The notes: generated from the sequence alone by a model not told the origin. A DNA stretch of 64,000 nt from Enoplolaimus lenunculus (GCA_030248215.1 JASANG010000837.1:55326-119325), one strand, 5' to 3'. Shown: positions 46,259-61,300, counted from the first letter of the stretch. Translations and numbers: made by a program.

Positions 46259-47626
46259 TGGACTTATGTAATCATTCATAGAAAAACAGGATTTCCGCCT
46301 TGCACCGAAGACTAAATGAGTCTTGAGAGTTGTTCACATGATCATTTTAGCAATCATGTCATGAATATAAAGCATACCTTTAGACCAGGGTACAACCCGC
46401 GGTTTACCTTTTGTTTCGGCAGAAAAAACACCCCAGCTCCGCTAAAACGCTTGCCGGAGTTTCTGCCGATTTCTGCAGCAAAATATTTCGTTTTAATAAA
46501 AGTTGTGCTTTTCAGTGAATTGATTTCTAGTTCGGCTATTTCGAAAGCTTTGAAAATGTACACAACAAGTGCAAACTTTTCGTCTGGACTAGTGCTGTGC
46601 ACCGGTCAGCAACAGGCCGGCAAGCCGGTTCGTGCCGGCCTGTAATGGCTTATCACAGAAAAAGCTAAAAAAAATTGTGTTGGTTGCAGTTGTATTCCAG
46701 ACAACTGATGGTGGGATAAAAGCGATTCAGATGATATGGATTCCATTGCCTATTACAAAAATATAGTGAAATCTTTCACCGGAGTATATATAAATATTTT
46801 TTGGCAATAAAGGAAATAATCATGGAATCGGATTAAAGCATCTCGGATTTTCTCACCGATTATTAAGGAGGATTTTGAAAAGTAAAAAGTTTAGAGTTTC
46901 AATATAAATGAAATTAGTTAAGGTTTAAGTTTTGTTTTTTTTAATAGCTACGGGTTGCGCCTACAGTTTCAGAATGGGTAAAGCAGTCATTGCCGCAACA
47001 TTTCAGAAATATATACCTAAAACCAATATTTCTACGCCCTTGTTTGTTGTATATACAAAAAATTTATACGTAACACACAGTAGGAAAGTGGAAGCTGCAC
47101 AACACTAGTCAGCACTGCTATAGAGTACCTTAAGCCTTTAGACTAATTTTTTGTTTTAGGCATATTATATACCTTTAGGCTTACGCACATGCTGTGCGTA
47201 CAAAGATTCCAAACTTGCAGATGATGACACTATCATTTTGTTCAATAAATCAACCTTCGCCTCCAGTAAAATTTTGCCGGAGTTAAGTAACTTCGGTAGT
47301 TAAATTTTTCGTATTTTCAGAAAAGTTGTGGCCGAATTTACATTAATATGCTGTCCCGTTTTCTGGTGAGACTGCAAGACAAGGCTAGATTATTGTCTAT
47401 ACTTTTTCCTTAGGCTTACTTAATACGACCCTAAAAGGTTGTGGCTTCCAGTGAACTATGCTAAACGTTGACCAATTTTGGATGCCAAATGCCGAGATCT
47501 CAAAATGGGGGCGTAAAAAGCATTTGGCAATACCTTTCAGATTGTTGCTAAAACTAATAAAATTTGAAAGAAAAATAGCGGATGCACCGACTTTAAAATT
47601 TTACAATACCATGAATATTTGCATAC
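46259..47626. other. Spacer with a decayed hAT-like fragment
   Basis: About 46386-46560 (CCAGGGTACAACCCGCGG, then CGGCAGAAAAAACACC and CTGCAGCAAAATATTTCG) is a decayed relative of the 47627 element. About 47268-47310 (CGCCTCCAGTAAAATTTTGC) is another piece. No gene recognised. Confidence 0.4.
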
Positions 47627-47968
47627 CAGGGTACAACCGGAGGTCTGCATCCGGCAGAACATCGGCCTTCGGCTCCGGTGTAATTTTTGCCAGAAATTAC
47701 GGCAGTTTCGGTAGCAAAATTTTGCATAATTTTCCTAAATTTACCTGTTTAGCGCGTTTCGATTGACTTGTCACAATTTTCATGAAAGAATTGCCGAAAT
47801 TTGGCAGAAAATTAGCGTAAAACCAAACAACTTGACAACATTTTGCAGATATTGGCTAAAATTAACTAATTAACCATCATTTTTACCACTTAATTTCGCC
47901 TCACCTCCGTCTCCGGCAAGTTTCGTTGATCTCCGGCTCCGGTATTTTTCACCTCCGGTTGCACCCTG
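47627..47968 (+). mobile_element. Complete hAT-like MITE with perfect 8-bp duplication TTGCATAC
   Basis: It is 342 bp, flanked by TTGCATAC at 47619-47626 and 47969-47976. Its ends are CAGGGTACAACCGGAGGT and ACCTCCGGTTGCACCCTG. The 8-bp duplication and CAGGG...CCCTG ends are hAT hallmarks. It has no coding capacity. Other members: 3440-3791, the half copy at 13248-13394 and fragments at 25775, 40125 and 46386. Confidence 0.92.
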
Positions 47969-47976
47969 TTGCATAC

Positions 47977-50900
47977 CTCAATTGTGTTGACAGAAAAAGA
48001 AACATGTTTGAAACTTTGGCCAATGTAAAGAACAAGGGCCTGTTTTTGCTATCTGTTTATACCCTGTTACATATTAGCTCGAATTGCAGTTAAAACATTC
48101 TGAGCTAACGCTTTACTGCCAACAGAAAGTAAATTAAAGAAAAGGTAAGGCTATATCGAGCAGTCATGTAAGCAAAAATCAGATAGCGTTGCGAGAAAAT
48201 ATTCGACGAATTAAGTTTCGCAAATTTCGTGTTTTATTTTTTACATCTCGCAATTTTTCATTGTAGATATACCACAATTCTTCAATACTTACAGAAATAT
48301 ACGAAATTCATCCAAAATCTATAAAAAAATTTGGTGCATTCGCTGTTTACCCCTCCAAAACGGAATGTTACAACTCGAAAATTTGTCGCCCATCATTACA
48401 CTAGGCTTAGGATTATGCTTAAATTTGTTAATTGCTTCACGGCACTGTTCGGCGGCAAGTTGTGAATCGACGTATTGTACATTTATTTTGGTTACAAGAT
48501 TCCGTTTAAGCATCAGCAGGAACTCAGAGAAAAAATGGTAAGGGTTAAAAACGCGGAAGAAGAACAAACTACAAAGCAATAAGATTGTTCACAACACCAA
48601 TTTTCACTGAAAGACACTAACACCACTTCACTACTATACAAATGACGAATGTACAGAACAAACATATAGTATGATTTTCATTTACTTATATAACATTCAT
48701 GCGTATTATAATATAAGTGGCTAGACAAACCTAACAAGATAAATTACGCAATATCAATTAGCATATAATGCTAAAAAATTTTGTCTCAGATGCTCGTCAG
48801 GACACAGGTATATACATCAGAGGTGGACCCGTTTTCCGCCGGACTCTAATAGAATAGACTTAAGCTTTAGACTAAATTGTTTACTTAGGCTTAGGTACAG
48901 GATTGTTTTTACGGCTATGCTTACGAAAATGTGTCTACTACTGTTATGATCCTGATCTATACACTGGCCCCCAGCCGACACAGAGACATATGCCAAACTT
49001 ATCGCGCTTAAACAGATGCCGAACATGATCTTTGCAATAACTGTTCTGAACAAATCGAACTTTTCCGTTCGTGAGAAACATTACCTATGACCGCTAAAAC
49101 AATTTTAAAAATCAGTGGTCATATAAGACAAATTTTATACTATAGCACGAGTGCAAGTATTATTAAGCAACAAAAGAATATTTACACTGTCGAAAGCCAA
49201 CTATGGTTGACTTCTCGCTCGCCCGATCGCATTTTTCACACGGTAATATGTGACGTATCCGTCCTAAATTTCTAAACTTAACAGTGAAAATACACCAGGG
49301 TACAACTTGAACTCCGACTCCAGTAAGAATTTCCATCTCAAAACGAGTTCCAATTCCGATTCCGATTGCAAAAGCAATCGGAATCGGAATTTTGAAATTT
49401 AATTTCTAATCCACTTCATGTGACGTTTTTTGCAAATTGCTGCCTGTCAACAGACACACTAAAACAATATTATATTTGGTAATACAAATTGTTTGTGCAA
49501 TCACGAAATTTCTAGTTGCTATTCCGGTGTAAAATTGCTGTTCCGATTCCGCTATAATCCAGTTCTGCTTTGCACCGTAAAATACCTTACTAGGGTCCAA
49601 CCGGAAATAGATCATAGTACGTTGCCTAAATATTAATACAACAACACAATGTCTATTTTTTAGAAAAGATAAAACTGACAACACGAATGCGAAAAAAAAT
49701 ATTATTGCGAGATAAAAATACGATTCATTTATATTTCTCAAAAAACCTATTTTTTTAAAAACAGCATAAAGCCTTATTTACCAAATAAGGGCGTGTTTTT
49801 GTTTAGCCCCCGTACTAGTTTCAATTTGATTGAACGCCAAAAGGTCTACCAAGCTGTAACCAGGTATGTGTTTCCGTTTCCGGTAAAAATCTGTGTCGGT
49901 TTCCGTTATAGAAATACCAGAATTTCAGTTATATATTTTAATGCTCAAAATTGGTTATAAAGCACGCAAATATCTCGCGATTTTTAACTGCAGATATTCT
50001 GTAATTGAAAGTGAATAACATCGGAACTGATTTGAACCACAGTTGCGCAATGAACTGTTTTGCAGTCACCCGCTTTATGAAACCTTTCGAACTACATTGT
50101 TTAGCGGATACAATCATAGGTACATTACATATAATAGGTACATATATATGCAATATTAGGACAGATGACACGACCCACTGTAACACAGAGTGCGTGGAAC
50201 ATTTAAATAATAAAAATGCAAGCATTCCACGGTGTACGTATTCAATAAATTATGCCATACAAAAAAACCAGTCTATTTTGCATTAAGCATAAGCAAAAAA
50301 TAGTCCGAAGCATAAGCTTACTGTATTGCAGTCCCGCAGAAAAACGTTCCGCCTCCGATCTTTATATGGGCTGTCGTATTAAGGGTATTTTAGAGGTCCT
50401 AAATCTTTATTAGAGAGCGACCTTTCTTTTGTCATTTTTTTCGGCGAGTGTTTAATCAGAAATATTTGAGATTACCTGCCGTACCTCAATAGGACGTTTA
50501 TCCTGCTCTCGGTAGGGACAGTTGAATATAGTGGCGCAATTAATACAAAAACGCACTGTGACATCGTGCATACTACTATGTATATCTATGCATTAGGAAG
50601 GATTAGATACTACCAGTTTATTCAAGCCGAGTTTAAAACGGCCACATTATGATCCAATACCAAATATAACAATTACAGACGAAATACGTCTCGTGACACA
50701 GTTGTATTCATCATATGATACATAATCTCACTTCGGTGAAATTCAAATGAATTATATATATAAACACAAACCAAACAGACAGCATGGGTAAGTGCTGAAA
50801 TTTCGCTAGTGAAGAAAATTCGAAATAACAAATTAAAACAAACATTTGCTAAAAATACGGAAAAACTGCGAAAACATTTATACTTTTAATAGCCCTGAAA

Positions 50901-52314
50901 TGTAAGGGTGGCGCTATACTTGTCGTGCGGTGTTTTTAGCGTAGTATATCAAACGGCGACGGACGGCGACGTCCAGCAATGGACGGTAGCATGCAGCAAC
51001 GACGACAATAATTTTTTTAAAAGGATAGCTACCCCTAACCGTGAGCTGACCTGAAACATTTTGTTACTGTTTGCCAAAGAGTGTTTGACTACTACGTAAG
51101 CGTTCAGCCAACTAATGCTGATAAATCTACAGCACCAAACTAAGTTTTCAAACGACGAAAAACACATTTATACATTTATAGCGTATCTGAACATTTACAG
51201 AAGCCGAAAATTGTGTAAGATTTTTTAAAATAAATTGTCACCGGATATTAAAGCGCAAGTGGATAATAACAATTGATAATGCATCAAAATGTACCTTTCA
51301 CATCATTGCACAAAGCTAAAAAGATACAGAACTGTAGTAACTATACGATTAGTACACGCATGAAAAATGCTTCACATTGTAGTCTTATAAGGCTTTTTAA
51401 CAAATTTTATGATGGACCAATTTTAGGCAGATTGAAAGACTTTGATCCGTTCGAGAGGACACAACATTTCCTTAAGATGGCAATGTAATGGGCTTACAAA
51501 AGTCTGCACACTCTATGTGTCATCTTCTCTCTATTTATCTATTTAAGGTATACAGAAGAGTCTATGTTTGATGATGAACGAGTACAAAACTCAGCGCCAA
51601 AGATTCCAGTTTGCGGGCTAAATGGGAAATTATATTGAAAAGAACATGAATTAACTTACGTTTACTTCGGCACTAGCGACCACGATATATTAAAGTTGTC
51701 GCATTGCGCCGCCGTAAAGTGTATACCGTATTGCCAACTAGTTAACTATAGCAAAAAATTCAGCATGCACCTTTAGTACATTAATACATTAACTGCGTTT
51801 AGTTTACAAATATGCATTAGGTAACACAGTTCACACACACCGTCGTTAAATGGCCGCCAGGGATCTGCGGTCTCGGTGAAAAAACAAGACCGAGACTGAA
51901 AAGATTTTTCTAACAAAAGTTTTGAATATATTTTATCCGCTCAGAATTGCCGTTTAATTTATATACACAATAAAACTAATAAATCGCCACCAAACTTTAT
52001 TTTTTAGTTTATTTACCACTTGGAAATTTTGGCACAAAAGTCTTAAATTATATGTGGAAAAAACCATTTGTCAAATCCAGTTACGAACTTAAACGTTGAA
52101 ATTAAAAAAAAAACAGTTCCACACCAGTAAACTTAACGGTTACGTAAATTGCAAATTTGCTTCAAAATTTAGGTTATAGCTTTATCGGTAAAAATATTTT
52201 TCCGACGTTTCAATGTTATACCAGTTCTGCGGCCAATCCGTTAAGTCTCTGAACAATATACACAGATGTAAAAACCCAACTTGAGACAAATCACTTAAAA
52301 GCTTAATCAACTTT
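47977..52314. other. Gene-poor stretch with repeat fragments
   Basis: Seen: hAT-like fragments near 49297-49400 (CCAGGGTACAACTTGAAC, GATTCCGATTGC), 49590-49610 and 49860-49925; a right end of the GCCTAA MITE at about 50282-50372 (AGTCCGAAGCATAAGC, CCGATCTTTATATGGGC); an end GGGTGGCGCTATACTT at 50905 followed by GACGGACGGCGACG; and CGGTCTCGGTG/AGACCGAGACTG near 51870-51900. On the minus strand AATAAA at 52001-51996 could end the adiponectin receptor transcript. No exon recognised. Confidence 0.4.
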
Positions 52315-55300
52315 TCAAACTACTGGCTCCGGATTCGCACGGCTATCACTGACAATTGACACACCAAGAGCGGCGTTGGGCACCGCATCGAGCAAACGAA
52401 ACTTTTCTTTACATCCACCGGATGAGAGTCGGTATGCGGCCATTTCCGTAATTCCGTGATAATGAATGAACGCCGCAACAACGACAAACAAATGAAATAT
52501 TTGATGAGATTGAAACTGGAAACAAACAACAAAAAACTTTAAAAATTTATTCGTTGGTAATTTTCGGGGGGGGGGGGGTTCTGGTCGTGTTTAATCATTA
52601 TTTGACCCAATCTGAATCCATTATTAATTTGCCGAATCCGAATCAAAACGTTGGCATCTGCAAATTTCTGATCGAAAATCTAATAACATTTATAAATCTG
52701 GCAATAATAGACTTTTTTCGCAAACAGCAATTATTTGTGCCCGACCCTTCAGTTCTGAAATTCGTGACCTAAAACAAAACATATTGACCTATATTAGAAG
52801 TTATTTAAAAAATTTTATTGTTTAAAAATGTAAAGATATGCTGCCGAACATTGTTGGATTCGGCTTTTTCTCAACCGAAACCGAACCGCAAGTTTTTGCC
52901 GAACCCAAACTTTTGTTGTCACTTTGATAGCAGCATCCCATCAGAATTTGTAATTCCACCACAATTGTTGTACGAAGTTAGTCGATGCCTGTTCTGGCAT
53001 TCAAATATGCAGGAACCGGGATATTTACGGTTTCGTGATAAATTACGAATACACAATTGAAGGCGTAGGAGTTGTAATACTGATATGCTGGATGATCACA
53101 AGCGAAGCGAGCGAGAAATGTTTGGTGTGTCTGCATTTTCCAAGTTGTGCTTGCTAAATTTAAGCGAGGAAAAATTTCAATTTTCCCAAAAAATGTTTGA
53201 GAGGAGGTACAGGACGGTGGACTTCCCTCCTGCGGAGGCCAGTGGCGTAGCTTAAACCAAAACTTTACTTTATTGAACATTATAATTCATTTAATGGGGG
53301 CAGACCATTGTATTGCGATTATCTAGGGGTTCAGGAATGTTTTGAGTTGCAACACAAGAAAAGAAAAACACCTTTCTAAATTTTTACAACAACATCAGCC
53401 CCCCTTTCCAAAATCCATGCTACGGTTCTGTACTACAAATCTAGCAACAACCAAGCCACCTTTAAATTTTGCCCACTGCTCAAAAATTTACCCAAATATC
53501 ACATCGACCAGGGAAAAATCGTTCAGGGATGCGCCATGCGTACAACAATGCTCCAGATATGTACAGCGCAGCCATGAGAATAATCCATGCCAGAGACGCT
53601 TCATAGACTGCAGACCAAAACCCGTCAGTGATCAAATAATGAATGCATGGCACTACGCCTGATAGACCAAGGCCAATAAATGTTCCTGCAAAACAGTACG
53701 TACCAATTCAGGCACTGTTGGGATAGAGCAGTGAATTTTCTGTTGTCAAGTTCCTTAATATCTGACAAAAACCGACATTCGCATTCAATGCCGGTGAATT
53801 TATCTTCGATTGCAGCCTGGCTTACAGTTGCTTTTCAGGGTAAACCGTAATATAGTTGAATAGAACACAGTTAACACTATTATAAGAATGGCACCAATAC
53901 TGCATTTAATGAGTAAAAACGAATCTAGTAAAGCACAGCGCATTATGTCTAGAATTTATTTCCCTTAAATAATCTTAAAGATTTTATCCCTTCATGTGAT
54001 AACAGAAGTACAATTTTTCAATTTTTTAGAGCACCCGGTCCGCGCGCTCAACAATACTCAATACGGAAGCGCTAAATTACACAATGCTGTTAACCTGCGC
54101 GAAGAGGTCGAAATTTGGGAGCTCCAAATTTGTCCCAGAGCGAGACGACGAGTGCTCCTGCGCCAAGAACACAAATCGAGATTGAATAGACTAGTTTTGC
54201 CGCGTATCGACAATAAAAACCATAAAACAGCCACGGAATAAACGACCCGACGATAAGCATTGTAATTCCACAATAATCGAGTCTATAAGTCAAAAATAAA
54301 ATCAAATATCAATAACACATTTATATATCCAGTCATCTTCGAAGTTATAACAGTTTGGAACTCAAAAGTACCTACCAGCTCTATAGCTGCTACCATTGCC
54401 ATTCAAACACATTGTCTATTCATTATAAATGAATCGGCCAAGTAATAAACACATTGCTCAGTAAAGTAGAGTTACGTTAACCATACATACCATGCCAGAC
54501 GACACGCAAATTTAAAGTACTAGCGCAAAGCAGGGTCCAACCGGAATTACAATTTACCGAAACCGGAATTCGAAAAAATTTCCGGAACCGGAATTCGAAA
54601 AAGCCACCGAAAAAATGATTTTAATGCTTCTTGTTGTATTACTACTAGTGAAATAACCTTAGTTGAACATAGGTATTGACATGATGTATTTTAGATTTCC
54701 TTATCAACTGAAGCCAAATCTATCTTCGATGGTTTATTTTCGATGATTGTCAAGCAGGGATGGGAGTCTCGGTCTCCGCTAGTCTCTGGATTTGGCAGGT
54801 CTCGGTTTTTTGAGTCTCGGTGGTTTGGAACCGAGACCGGAAGTCGAGGATTCAGCAAATGCTGGTGAACCTATAAAAAATGGAAGTTAATCACAGTTAA
54901 CCGTTAGCTATGTCAATTGTCAATAGTCAACACTAGTTTAAAGGTTTGTAGCAGTCATAGTGATGAATTAATACGGTAATTTATTGTTGTTTTCACAAGA
55001 CCCTCTGATGTTTGGGCTCGCTAATTGTGAGCAAACTATATTATAATTATAGTATCATTTACGATTTTGCTATTGCTGGTTCAGAATTGAGCGCACTCGC
55101 TTGGTGGCAAATCAATCATACAAGCTTTCCGTGGATCGCAGCTTTAGCGTGCAAGTACTTATGCATTTCGCCCACCAGCACTGATAGTAAGCACTATGGA
55201 GTCGGTCATTTGGTTATACAGCGACTTGAGAAACAGAATAACGCTTCAACGATTGTTAAAAACCCATTTTTGAAAGGAAATCCAAAAGACTTTGACTCGG

Positions 55301-58300
55301 TTGTTTCACGACATAAATAATAGTTTTTTATTGCTATGCACCGGGTTCTAACACAACACGAACAATATTAGCCGGTAACAGCAACAGGTAAATGATTTGA
55401 ACTTTTCGTCGGAAAAAAGGAACTTGAACCGGCATTTATGAAAATTCACTACCGAAGTACTGCTGGTAAAATGTAGCCAGAAACGTATTCTAGTGGAACC
55501 CTGGTGCATACTTGAGTTTAAGTATGGCTGTATTGATGAATAGTGATGTCTGCTGAATAAAATTCACTGTGAATATGTGAATTTTCATGGTTACGCAATA
55601 TTTATGAGTAGACAGATATTATGAAAATCACAAAAAAACTTTGAAAACAGCAAAAAAATTCAAAAAGAATTAAACTTATTTACTTTAAAAATTCAAATTT
55701 TTTTGGTAATGATCAAAAATTGACCGAAACCGAGACTTTTCTTGACCGGTTTCGGTTGTCGAGTCTCGGGTTTTTTACCGAACCGCCCATCCTGTGGTCA
55801 AGGTTTATTTTTCATCGTCACTAATTGAACAAGTGGTTTAAAAAGCTCCGGAAAAATTAGCAAATTTAAAAATGATCAAATTTTAACACTGCCAAAATTT
55901 TTAATTCGAGTAAAAATTTACGCGCAAAAGAAGATGAAAAAATCCCGGAACCTTAATTCCGGTTGCACCCTGGAGCAAAACTGCCGTAAGCACACTTAAT
56001 ATTTCTCAGTTCAGCCTGCCGTTACAACTTCTGGTATCCTAATCGTACTCTACGTTGAAAATAACAAGGATGCAAGTAGCAGGTTGAGCGTTCACTTTGG
56101 TTGGCCTTATACTCATTTTGCGTAGAACTGCGTAGCCGTTCGTCAACGTCGGTCTCTGTATGATATGGTACGCGAGCGATATTAAATTGGGTGTTACTTT
56201 TCGTCGTGCGGAGTTGGCTATCGCCGTATGTCAATGTCAGCCTCGCACAGCAACATACACTAGAGATATAAAAAATTTCTAAAAAGTATAGCGCCACCCT
56301 TATCGTTAAATCTCAGGTAGGTCACCACTTTGACAGTATATATAACAGAATAACACATGACCTATCGGTTTCATACGTGTCATGCTACAAACGTTATATG
56401 CTATTCGACGGTCCCCATACTTTAGAGCAAATTATTTGAACAATGTCAAAATTTGTGACCATCCACGTGCTACATACGTGCACTATATATGTTAAAAAAA
56501 TTTCCTTTAAAATATCGCTGATAAGACCAAATTAGTAAAACTTGCACCGAAATGTGAACCATTTCTGTCCAAAGTTCACATTTACAGGAAATCTAACTGA
56601 AAATAGTCTATAAAATTTAAACTTCAAAGAACATTTAAAACACCGCAATAAAAATACTTTACATTGAATTTACTACACAGTTGTTAGACAAAACGATAAC
56701 ACAGGTTGCGTTCTTGTTATTCAAACGTTTAGATTGTATAAACATCAAAGTCCGTAGTACACTCACATTTAATCTTATTAGCAGTACAAGTCTTGGCGTT
56801 GGCATCATGCCAGTTAGCTGGCAATGGCGTGCCACTGTGAGATTTAAACAAAAATAAACACCTTACGGTGATGTTAATTTTGATTAACTACATGCGCCCG
56901 TAGGGGCGTAACAGTATTTCAGCGTATTCCTATTCCTTAACCTAAGCTTAAGCTTTGCGTAAAATAAGTAAAAAAAGCCTAATCGAAACTTCGGCCGGAT
57001 ATTAAAGTGTCAGGCTCCAACTCCGGCATCAAAACACGTAAACATCACTATCAACATACGATATACGTTAAAAACATGGTTCCAACAGGAACAAAGTTTT
57101 ACCGGAACAGATATTGAATTTCTTTGCAGGAACCGGAACAGGAACAGGAATTGGAAACAATTTTCATCACCGAATTACTGTTGGACTTTTTGGAAAACTT
57201 GCCAAATAATGGCTTAAGCAAATATTCGGCTATCACCAAGTTGCGCAATAACATATCAGAAACGGTTTATTTACAAAATTGAGCTAGTTACGAAAACATT
57301 CATTTCGAAATAACAAATTTTCAAAGACAAAGTTCTCAATATTTAAATATAATGAATAATTTGACACAGAACCGTAAAAATTCCGGTCCCTGCACCATTG
57401 AATACATGAACAGGAACGGTAACAGGAATTGAATTTATCTAGCAATTTCGGTGAAACCCTGGTAGGCAGGGTGTAACCGGAATTCCGGTTCCGACATTTT
57501 TTCACCTTCCGGTTCCGGTTCCGGTAAATTTTTACCCGATTTAAAAATTCCGGTGTTATAATTTGGCCGTTTTTTTTAACTTTGCTAATTTTTAAGAATC
57601 TCTTTTGAAAGCCACTTGTACTCCGAATATATACCATTGATTGTGGATTTCACTTCAGTCGATGATGAAAATCTAAAATACAACAAATAAAATAAATACC
57701 TATGTTCAACTAAGGTTATTTCACAAATAATAGAGCAAAAAATAAGATTAAAATGAAATTTTTGGTGAAATGCATTTTTCACTTTCCGGTTCCGGTAAAA
57801 TTTTCAAATTCCGGTTCCGGTAAAATTTTCAAATTCCGGTTCCGGTAAATTGTAATTCCGGTTGCACCCTGCTGGTAGGATAGTACGTATACGGTGACTA
57901 ACGGTGGGACATAAAAAATACCGTGTAAACCGAGCATGATAGGACTGCTTCCATGTGAGTCAGGGCATCTCTAAAATGCATTGCCCTTCACGGAAATTTT
58001 GAGGCGGATGCGGTAAGGCTCGAACCTCCAAGATGCTAAGGCTACAAAAAGCTTACTTGCTAAACAACTTTCCCATACGTTCGGAGTGACAATGCACAGT
58101 ATGAAATGCAAAGGAAAGGCCAAGGCACGCAATGGAGCCTGCGAAAAACGCGGAGAAAACCAATTTGTCTTCCCATTGTACTTCGATTTGCGGCCGGCTC
58201 AAAAAGTATATCGCAACGCCGATAAACGCAACACAACCTAAGACACACAAAAATATTGTGTACATCGAGACACAATGATATAAATAATGTAATCAGATTA

Positions 58301-61300
58301 TGGACGATGGTCCATTACCTGTCTATCTGGTGTTATAATTGCAATTACTGTCAACCAGTCCTAAAGTGATTATTGTACAAGCAATATTATCACGCAAAGC
58401 AAGGATACACCCAAATATCAGTGCTCATTTATTTTAGTCTGATACTGTGGCAAAAACGACAATACGGCAGGTTATCAATACGTATTAACTTGCTGTGACT
58501 AAAGGCTATTGTCAGAAGTGTAAACGCGTGATAAAGCGCCGCAAAATATTTTAATAACTTTGAAAAAGCTACATTTCATGATTTTGGCAAAGGTATTAGA
58601 GTGACGTTTCACACAGGTAATATTTAAGTTAAGAGAAAAGTGAATCATATATTATCACAATAATTATCAGCAATAAGTTGTTCAAAAAATATGCCCACAA
58701 TATTGAGCGGAGTGTGAACATGATAATAATAGTGTGACTGTCTGTCCTATAGAAGGGTTTTCTGCGGTGAGTGGCGGCTCGGAACAAAGTTATTCAATTT
58801 TTAACATATAAAACATTACAGCAGATATATACAAACGCCAAATTAGTTACCTAACATATGTGACCAGATATTGCCAGTTTCTGTGTGAATACGAAATATA
58901 GATCGAAAACACGCCGAAAATGATGGCAACGGTGGTCTGTGACCCTTGTGAATAAAATCGTTGTCTTGGAGCCAGTCAGGTAGAGAGTAAAAATGCGTAG
59001 CACGCCATCCGGCATCCCATACCTTAAATACAGCAACGAGAAGCATATATCTTAAGTAGTAACGTTTCACGCAAACTCTTTTATGCAATGAAATTTAAAC
59101 CCATACTATATAAAATTTTATTCAACTGGCATTAGGTGCATACCTAAAGATACTGTCGTGCAGTTGTGAACAATGCATATTTTAGTCAGGGTGTGACCGG
59201 ATAGTAATTTACCGGGTACCGGAACCCGATACGACTATTAAATTTTTACCGAAACAGGAACCGGATACCGGATATTGTATGTGTTACAATAATTCATTTT
59301 TCGCTGTATTTTAACGTGCTCAAGGCTTTCGTCTGTTATAAAGTTCATAATTGCTGCTGATAAGCTGAAATTCTTTAATGCAAAATATACGTTTAACTCT
59401 CGCTCGCTTGCATAAGTTAAAAGTAACTGAAACGTATCAAAACTTGAACTTCTTGAGTTGCCTAGAAATGTAATCGCAGCAAGATGTTAAAGACGCTCAC
59501 TCAAAAAAACCAGCTTCATGATCTTCGGCATCACAACCGTAAATATCCGGTATCCGATAGTTTGATACCGGATAAGGGAACCATATACGGATATCAAACC
59601 GAAACCGGATATCCGGTTGCACTCTGATTACAGTATAATTCCCAGCAGGTGCAAACGGATTTCTGATTTCGTTTAGAATTCCTAGTGAAAACCAATTCCG
59701 ATTCCGATAGAGGCATAATCGGAATATGAGTTTCCATTTCGGTTGTTATTTGTAAAAAATAGTGTCTCCAAATACAATCAAGTTTGTTTGACACCCAGAA
59801 TTTATTTTACAGTATTTAAAAATGCTGCTGTTTCTACTTACTCGCTTAACGAATTGGCCAGCGTGTTCCTTGGCTCCGTCAAGGGACGGAAAACAAAAGG
59901 CAGACACATCAATTTCGTCTGGCGCGTCAAATTTATCAATCATTACATCAGTTGCGTCAGTACCAAGAGACTCAATCTAAAACAAAAAAAACCATTCAAT
60001 TTAGTTATGATGAGGTCGTATTCTTATAATTGAAATTTCGATATTACTAATCTATAATAATTCAAGCATAGGCTTGCCGCTAAACAGTCTTCGTATCAGA
60101 CGTCACACTTTTGATAAAATATACACACTACACAACAACTAAATTGATTGGATACATAATGCTCTCTGAGCCTCACTTCGTATATATACTGTATGCACAT
60201 ACTGACGCACGCAAAAACAATTCTGATGCATGAATGTCCAATTCACTGACCCATAAATATTAAAGCGAGACGTTAAACACAGCACATATATATAAAGACT
60301 ATTTAGAATGATGCAAAATATAGATTGTTTGAGCGGTTGTCAGGGAAAAATTGGCAAAACACGTGTGGGGAGGGGCCGGCTGGCATACTCCGCTGATCAA
60401 AGTCTAGTCAAGAATTACAATTATGCATTACAATTATCATTTCAATACTTGTGAGCTCGAATCAAGAACATGATCCTGATCAATCCCGCGCGATCCTTTA
60501 ATGAAACCTGTTGGTTTTGTAACAAGTGACAATTCACGTCTGCGTGCAATGCAATCGGTAGTTAGCGGCTGATGGTCAACAACTGCTGTTGTTGTTACAG
60601 GATTCGGAATTGCCGTAGGCGTAATCGGTGCAAGTCGTGTAGCCGTTGTCCAGCTAACTGCTTCCTGGTAATCGCCTAAATATAAAAAATTGTTCGAAAC
60701 TTGCTAATAAAGCACGTAGTATGCAATAGGAAAGTTAGTTGTTACGGATTGTTAAAATATTCCATAGCCCGTAGTTGTAGTCCCCTCCCCTGGTACCAAC
60801 AAAATAAATTCCAGTAAGAAAGACAATACTATATATTTTGCTTTAAAAAATAATAATCACAAATTTTCATCCGCATAGAACGCCTGTGACACTTCGAAAC
60901 AGGGTGCGACCGGATCGCGAAAAACCGGATACCGGATCCGGATACATTTTTTTACCGGAACCGGATGTTAACCGGATAGTGTGTTTGTTAAATTAATAAA
61001 TTTTTAGCACGTTAATGCGTCAGTAAATGTTAACTTATCTTTAGTAAACGGAATATTGCGTTTATATAATGAAAACTCACCGAAATATCACAGCAAAATA
61101 TTGTATATCATACAAATTCCCACCCTAATCGCCACGTTACTAACCAAACCATGTTCGGACAATCAAAGTATGCTCGAATACCTTATCGGTGATGTTGGAC
61201 TACTGTATACTTATATGTAATGGGACTGAAAACATAACATCTCACAACATAATTTGCCACAATTTGAGATTTACGAAATTATCACCGAAACCCGGTAAGT

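Noticed and set aside
46316-46645. Plus-strand open frame of 109 codons.
   Set aside because: Most of it is a decayed hAT-like MITE (CAGGGTACAACC onward).
49406-49741. Minus-strand open frame of 111 codons with a hydrophobic stretch.
   Set aside because: It overlaps CCGGTTGGACCC-type transposon end sequence and has no splice context or family resemblance.
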